12,310 bases of DNA from JBCCEJ01 sp039030335 (lineage in GTDB: Bacteria; Pseudomonadota; Gammaproteobacteria; HK1): NCBI GenBank assembly GCA_039030335.1, contig JBCCEJ010000112.1, positions 1-12,310 on the forward strand, read 5' to 3'. The translations under genes and the position numbers were made by a program. How positions within the stretch are numbered: position 1 is the first letter of the stretch; every line of letters begins with the position of its first letter. Of this stretch, positions 8,887 to 12,310 are shown piece after piece. The notes below the pieces were generated by a model. That model did no database searches. It had not been told where the DNA came from and was given only the letters and a program-made list of their open reading frames with translations.

Positions 8887-10245
8887 ATGAGTAGTCACGT
8901 GGCCCTGATCGTCGACGACGAGCCCGATATACGCGAGCTCGTGACGATCACCCTTGAGCGTATGGGCGTTAGCTGTGACGAAGCGGATTGCCTCGCTGTC
9001 GCCCGCGGCAAACTCGCCGACGTCAGTTACGACCTTTGCCTGACCGACATGCGACTCCCCGATGGGAGTGGCATTGAGTTGGTGCGAGAGATGCAAAGCC
9101 GACCGGATCAAATCCCGGTGGCCGTGATCACGGCGCATGGCAACGTCGAACTGGCCGTGCAGGCCCTGAAGGCGGGCGCCTTCGATTTCGTCTCCAAGCC
9201 GGTCGAGCTGCAGACCTTGCGTACCCTGGTTGCGACGGCGCTGCGCCTGGAGCGCGGGTCGACGGACAACGAGGCAGAGGCAGATGCGGCACTCGCGACA
9301 CGTCTGATCGGTGATGCACCGTCGGTGCGTGATCTGCGTCTGCGCATCAGCAAACTGGCGCGCTCGCAGGCGCCGGTCTACATCAGTGGCGAATCGGGGG
9401 TCGGCAAAGAACTGGTGGCGCATATGATCCACGCGGAAGGGCCGCGGGCCAGCGCACCGTTCGTACCCGTCAACTGCGGCGCCATTTCGCCCGACTTGAT
9501 CGAGAGCGAACTGTTCGGACACAAGCGCGGCAGTTTCACAGGTGCCCATGCCGATAACCCGGGCCTTTTTCAGGCGGCCAACGGTGGCACGCTGTTCCTC
9601 GACGAAGTGGCCGAGCTGCCGTTGCCGATGCAGGTCAAGCTGCTGCGCGCGATCCAGGAAAAATCCGTGCGCCCGGTGGGCGCCAGCAGCGAACTGCCAG
9701 TCGATGTGCGGATTCTGAGCGCAACGCACAAGGATCTCGGTGCGCTCGTCCAGCGCGGCGACTTTCGCCAGGATCTGTACTACCGCGTCAACGTGATCGA
9801 ATTAAAGGTTCCGGCACTGCGCGAGCGCACGGAGGATATAGCCGACCTGGCGCACCATCTTCTCGACCGCGCGGCGTTGGGTGAAGTAGTGCCCAAGCTT
9901 GCGGCAGATGCGTTGGCGGCGCTCCAGGCGCACCCTTTCCCCGGAAACGTCCGGGAACTCGAGAACATCTTGATGCGCGCCATGACGCTCTGCGAGGGCG
10001 GCGTGATCACCGTCGACGATCTCGGACTACCGATCGCACTGCCGTTCGCGGCGGCGCAGTCCGATACGCGAATCGGCATGGCTTTTGGTCGCCAGAGCCT
10101 CGATGAATATCTGGCGGAGGTCGAGATCGATACCATTCAGACCGCGCTGGATCGGGCTCACGGTAACAAGACCAGGGCTGCACAACTGCTCGGTTTGAAG
10201 CTCGGCGCGCTGCGCTATCGGCTTATGAAGCTCGAGATGGAGTGA
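8887..10245 (+). CDS. pilR: Sigma-54 dependent response regulator PilR
   Basis: PilR is an NtrC-family activator that opens sigma-54 promoters such as that of pilA. The receiver domain (1–115) has the acidic pair Asp10/Asp11, phospho-acceptor Asp54 (CLTDMRLPDG), Thr82 and Lys104. The central AAA+ domain has Walker A GESGVGKE (168–175), the sigma-54 contact loop as GSFTGA (215–220; consensus GAFTGA, the Ser form is common in PilR) and Walker B GGTLFLDE (233–240). GNVRELEN (353–360) is in the sensor II region. A Fis-type helix-turn-helix ends the protein (about 416–450, AHGNKTRAAQLLG). Length 452 residues is typical. AGGGA (8874–8878) lies eight bases before the ATG. It lies directly upstream of pilA, its expected target. 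Confidence 0.96.
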   Translation: MSSHVALIVDDEPDIRELVTITLERMGVSCDEADCLAVARGKLADVSYDLCLTDMRLPDGSGIELVREMQSRPDQIPVAVITAHGNVELAVQALKAGAFDFVSKPVELQTLRTLVATALRLERGSTDNEAEADAALATRLIGDAPSVRDLRLRISKLARSQAPVYISGESGVGKELVAHMIHAEGPRASAPFVPVNCGAISPDLIESELFGHKRGSFTGAHADNPGLFQAANGGTLFLDEVAELPLPMQVKLLRAIQEKSVRPVGASSELPVDVRILSATHKDLGALVQRGDFRQDLYYRVNVIELKVPALRERTEDIADLAHHLLDRAALGEVVPKLAADALAALQAHPFPGNVRELENILMRAMTLCEGGVITVDDLGLPIALPFAAAQSDTRIGMAFGRQSLDEYLAEVEIDTIQTALDRAHGNKTRAAQLLGLKLGALRYRLMKLEME

Positions 10246-10263
10246 CCGGATCCCGAGCGTATG

Positions 10264-10298
10264 TGCTGAATTTCAGCAACCGTTGTTGAGGTTCAGCA
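10264..10298 (+). promoter_or_regulatory. Candidate PilR enhancer: palindrome plus repeated TTCAGCA
   Basis: TGCTGAA (10264–10270) and TTCAGCA (10272–10278) form a perfect 7-base inverted repeat around one T. TTCAGCA recurs at 10292–10298, exactly 20 bases (about two helical turns) after the first copy, and TTCAG again at 10345. The cluster lies about 100–130 bases upstream of the sigma-54 promoter, the usual place for an NtrC-type activator site. It does not match the TGTC repeats described for Pseudomonas aeruginosa PilR. It could instead be a weak 3' hairpin for pilR, which stops 18 bases before it. Confidence 0.35.
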
Positions 10299-10394
10299 GC
10301 ATCGATGAGCACCTCGGCGCTAAAGCTTCCCCGCGGAGCGTCGATTCAGTGATGCAGTTGGCAGAACTCACGCCGCAATGCGCTGATCCTGTAT

Positions 10395-10410
10395 TGGCAT
10401 GAGATGTGCA
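10395..10410 (+). promoter_or_regulatory. Sigma-54 (RpoN) promoter of pilA
   Basis: TGGCATGAGATGTGCA matches the sigma-54 pattern TGGCAC-N5-TTGCA, with the invariant GG (10396–10397) and GC (10408–10409) at the correct spacing. A pilR gene just upstream and a pilin just downstream make this the expected promoter. Transcription would begin near 10420, leaving a leader of about 140 bases before the pilA ATG, longer than in most described pilin genes. The leader holds GCGGG/CCCGC (10470–10481), a compact potential stem. Confidence 0.72.
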
Positions 10411-10560
10411 TCTGTTTTGGCAGCAACGTCCGGTAGTCGTCTGTGATGCCCTTCCGGGGCTCAATGGTGGCGGGCACCCGCGGTGCGGACCCATGAACAG
10501 TAGTTTGTGTGAACGTGTGTTGGTCTGCTGGCCACACCTATCTTGCTCTAGGAGTACTTG

Positions 10561-10998
10561 ATGAAAGCAACTACCCAGAAGGGTTTTACCCTTATCGAAC
10601 TCATGATCGTGGTCGCGATCATCGGCATCCTGGCCGCCGTAGCGATTCCGGCCTACCAGGACTACACGATCCGCGCACGTGTCCAGGACACGGTCAGCGT
10701 CTCCAACCCGGTGCGTACGGCGCTTGGTATCGCCTGCTCTGAAGGTGCCTTGCGCGCCAGCATGAACAACACCGATACCGAGTTGAACCTGCCCGCAGCC
10801 ATTACCAGTAAATACTCATCCGGCGTGACCGTGGGAACCACCACGACCAACAGCGCTCAGGTCGTCATTCAGACTCAGAACCTGGGTGGCGGTGTAACGG
10901 GTGACATCACCTACACCGGAACCTGCGGCGCGGCCGGCATGAGCTGGACCGTGACCTCGCAGGGCGGCGTCGACACGAAGTACCTGCCGAAGACCTAA
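10561..10998 (+). CDS. pilA: Major type IV pilin PilA
   Basis: This is the subunit of the type IV pilus fibre. A short seven-residue basic leader plus Gly8 precedes the prepilin peptidase site (G8|F9TLIELMIVVAIIGILAAVAIP), with the required Glu at mature position 5. The hydrophobic helix continues into AYQDYTIRARVQD, the standard pilin spine. The 145-residue length (137 mature) is usual. There are two cysteines, Cys59 just after the helix and Cys122, 63 residues apart; the common C-terminal disulfide loop with a terminal Cys is absent and the protein ends KYLPKT. The start is ATG 10561 with AGGAG (10550–10554) six bases upstream; the preceding TTG is not needed. It is expected to be driven by PilR through the sigma-54 promoter upstream and is closed by its own terminator. 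Confidence 0.96.
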   Translation: MKATTQKGFTLIELMIVVAIIGILAAVAIPAYQDYTIRARVQDTVSVSNPVRTALGIACSEGALRASMNNTDTELNLPAAITSKYSSGVTVGTTTTNSAQVVIQTQNLGGGVTGDITYTGTCGAAGMSWTVTSQGGVDTKYLPKT

Positions 10999-11021
10999 TC
11001 ACTCTCCGGTCCGGTACGACG

Positions 11022-11050
11022 GAAAAAGGGGCTTCGGCCCCTTTTTCTTT
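11022..11050 (+). terminator. Intrinsic terminator of pilA
   Basis: A perfect 11-base-pair stem, GAAAAAGGGGC (11022–11032) and GCCCCTTTTTC (11037–11047), is closed by the stable tetraloop TTCG. It lies 23 bases after the pilA stop. The T-rich right arm and following TTT make a strong Rho-independent terminator. It separates pilA from the platform gene at 11832. Confidence 0.92.
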
Positions 11051-11831
11051 GGTTTGATACACCTGCTCTTCGGATGCCCGGCGTGCCAGCCGAAGTCCGG
11101 CGTTTGACGTCCGATACCGAGGCTCCGTCTCTGGCGTCGCCTGTCAGCGTTCCTTTCAGTCACATCCTCCCTCGAACCGGCGCCACAGCACCAGCGAGGC
11201 CGCGAAAAGGCCAAGCGGCTGCTGACCCGGTGCGCCAGCCGTCGCGGTCGGCGTTCTGAAGCAGGCCTGCTGCGCCGCCTTTACTGAAAACCCAATCACC
11301 CCTGTAGCGAACGCAGCGGTCAGGCTTATACCCGCATTCGTGCGGATGTCGCAGGTCATCACAGACCCCAGGTATGCCCTGCGGAAAGTCAGGGCGCTGA
11401 CATCCCCGGTCGGGCCGGTAGACACCGCGGGGCTCAGCTTGCGCATTCAGTTGTGTTGGCAAGAGCTGCGACCGCGTCGCTACGCCCTGCCGGTACTCAG
11501 CCTGCGCCCTCAAGCATCGCACCCACGGGCCGAAATACTTTTGCAGAGACCCTGAAGGTCGGCAGCGTGATTCAGACCGCCCGCGTCACTTCAAGGTGAG
11601 TTCAGCACGAGCGGGAACTGCAACCTGGCAGTTCCGGACGTACACCGGCGTCTGTGGGGGCACGCGGCGTACGTCTTGAAATACTGTTGAGGCCTTCGTC
11701 CAACTCCGTGTGCGCCGCGCTCCAATTCGTCGTTGATGAGAGGTACACGCCTGCTATCAGCGGTGGTGGCAATGCGCGCCGAGGAGGCGGCGTCAGGCAC
11801 ATCATCCAACCATTCTTCAGGAGCCCGGCGC
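11051..11831. other. Gene-poor gap between pilA and the platform gene
   Basis: About 780 bases with no convincing gene. The longest open frames are a minus-strand one at 11156–11446 (96 codons, high GC at third positions, ending LGLFAASLVLWRRFEGG, but no ribosome site) and overlapping frames on both strands. On the plus strand, pieces in three frames faintly recall pilin: an open run beginning FTENPITPVA near 11280, then GSVIQTARV near 11561–11587, then TATWQFRTYTGVCGG up to a stop at 11677–11679. The short words GTAGCGA, ATTCAGAC and TACACCGG occur here and in pilA in the same order, but matches that short are expected by chance. A decayed second pilin is possible and unproven. A promoter for the gene at 11832 should lie near the right end; none is clear. 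Confidence 0.4.
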
Positions 11832-12310
11832 ATGCCCTCCTTTATCTATAAAGCCGTCGATGCGCTCGGGGATGAGATGCCGGGCACCGTGCAAGCCGGC
11901 GACATCTCGTCGGCCATCGCAAGCCTGCAGTCACAAGCCCTTACGGTGCTCAGTATCCGTGAGGTTGAAGGCAGCCTGAACATCGCGGCGCAGTTACGCC
12001 GCCTCGCAACACTACGAACGCCGACTACCACTCACAAAGCCAGTTTCTTTCGTCAGGTAGCGATGTTGCTCAAAGGAGGGCATACGCTGACGGAGGCGTT
12101 GGCCCTGTGTGCGGCGACCTCCGACCGGAAACCGCTACACGATGGCATCGTACACATGCTCGTGCGGATCCATAACGGCGAAACGTCGTTCGCCGGGGCC
12201 GTGCGGGACCTCGACCGATTGTTTCCACCTTTCGTCGCAAGCCTGCTCGCAACGGGCGAGCGCTCAGGGGAACTGGTGACGGCTCTGGAGCGAGTTGCCG
12301 ACCATCTGGA
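11832..12310 (+). CDS. GspF/PilC-family inner-membrane platform protein (5' part)
   Basis: The frame is open from ATG 11832 to the window edge (159 full codons). The N-terminus MPSFIYKAVDALGDEMPGTV is the usual opening of GspF-type proteins. A T2SSF domain begins near residue 70 (FFRQVAMLLKGGHTLTEAL) and continues through FPPFVASLLATGERSGELVTALERVADHL, the family signature that precedes the first membrane helix. Such proteins sit in the inner membrane and couple the extension or retraction ATPase to pilin assembly. AGGAG (11819–11823) is eight bases upstream. The position after pilA suggests pilC, as in Xanthomonads, but PilC proteins generally open with a longer lead and an F-W-G type motif, so a GspF- or MshG-like paralogue is equally possible. 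No gene symbol is given for that reason. Its codons (tta, cta, cga, aca) are less biased than those of clpB or pilR. Confidence 0.88.
   Translation, partial: MPSFIYKAVDALGDEMPGTVQAGDISSAIASLQSQALTVLSIREVEGSLNIAAQLRRLATLRTPTTTHKASFFRQVAMLLKGGHTLTEALALCAATSDRKPLHDGIVHMLVRIHNGETSFAGAVRDLDRLFPPFVASLLATGERSGELVTALERVADHL

Noticed and set aside
8881..9729. 282-codon minus-strand frame opposite pilR
   Set aside because: Shadow of the well-supported PilR; no known domain.
10346..10537. Minus-strand frame in the pilR–pilA gap, considered as a transposase remnant
   Set aside because: The peptide recalls no transposase I know, is short, and overlaps the pilA promoter.
10530..10548. TGGCC ... TTGC near the pilA start as a second sigma-54 promoter
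   Set aside because: GG and GC are three bases too far apart and the site is too close to the ATG to leave a ribosome site in the message.
11051..11831. tRNA, CRISPR or other RNA gene in the pilA-downstream gap
   Set aside because: No cloverleaf, no regular repeats and no recognisable RNA family were seen.

Overview
The window looks like chromosome of a GC-rich gammaproteobacterium. The run clpB – pgeF (yfiH) – rluD – bamD (comL) – pilS – pilR is the arrangement known from Pseudomonas and many other gammaproteobacteria, and the PII, BamD, RluD and PilS/PilR proteins read as typical for that class. I cannot place the order. No rRNA, tRNA or CRISPR array was recognised, and most of the window is conserved core genome.

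Layout. Positions 1–96 hold sequence unlike its surroundings that cuts into a pilB gene on the minus strand (to 990), so only the N-terminal half of the pilus extension ATPase remains here. Then, all on the minus strand, come clpB (1195–3768, with a good sigma-32 promoter before it), pgeF (3895–4773) and rluD (4863–5834). Diverging from rluD is bamD (5886–6695, plus), which converges on a PII gene, glnB (6715–7053, minus). Diverging from glnB is the type IV pilus two-component system pilS (7217–8842) and pilR (8887–10245). A 315-base region with a sigma-54 type promoter leads to the major pilin gene pilA (10561–10998), which ends in a textbook intrinsic terminator. About 780 bases without a convincing gene follow, and then the start of a GspF/PilC-family membrane platform gene (from 11832) that runs off the window.

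How it fits together. PilS and PilR sense and control pilin transcription through sigma-54. PilA is the fibre subunit, PilB the extension motor and the GspF/PilC protein the inner-membrane platform. The usual pilB–pilC–pilD block is not intact: the pilB copy at the left edge is broken before its Walker A motif, and the platform gene next to pilA has a GspF-like N-terminus. ClpB (disaggregase), PgeF (peptidoglycan quality control), RluD (23S pseudouridines), BamD (outer-membrane assembly) and GlnB (nitrogen signalling) are housekeeping.

The points most worth a second look are the broken pilB with its foreign-looking edge, the sigma-54 promoter with a repeated TTCAGCA element about 100 bases upstream, the uneven gene-poor gap after pilA, and the atypical platform protein. 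I did not find a clearly new biological system.
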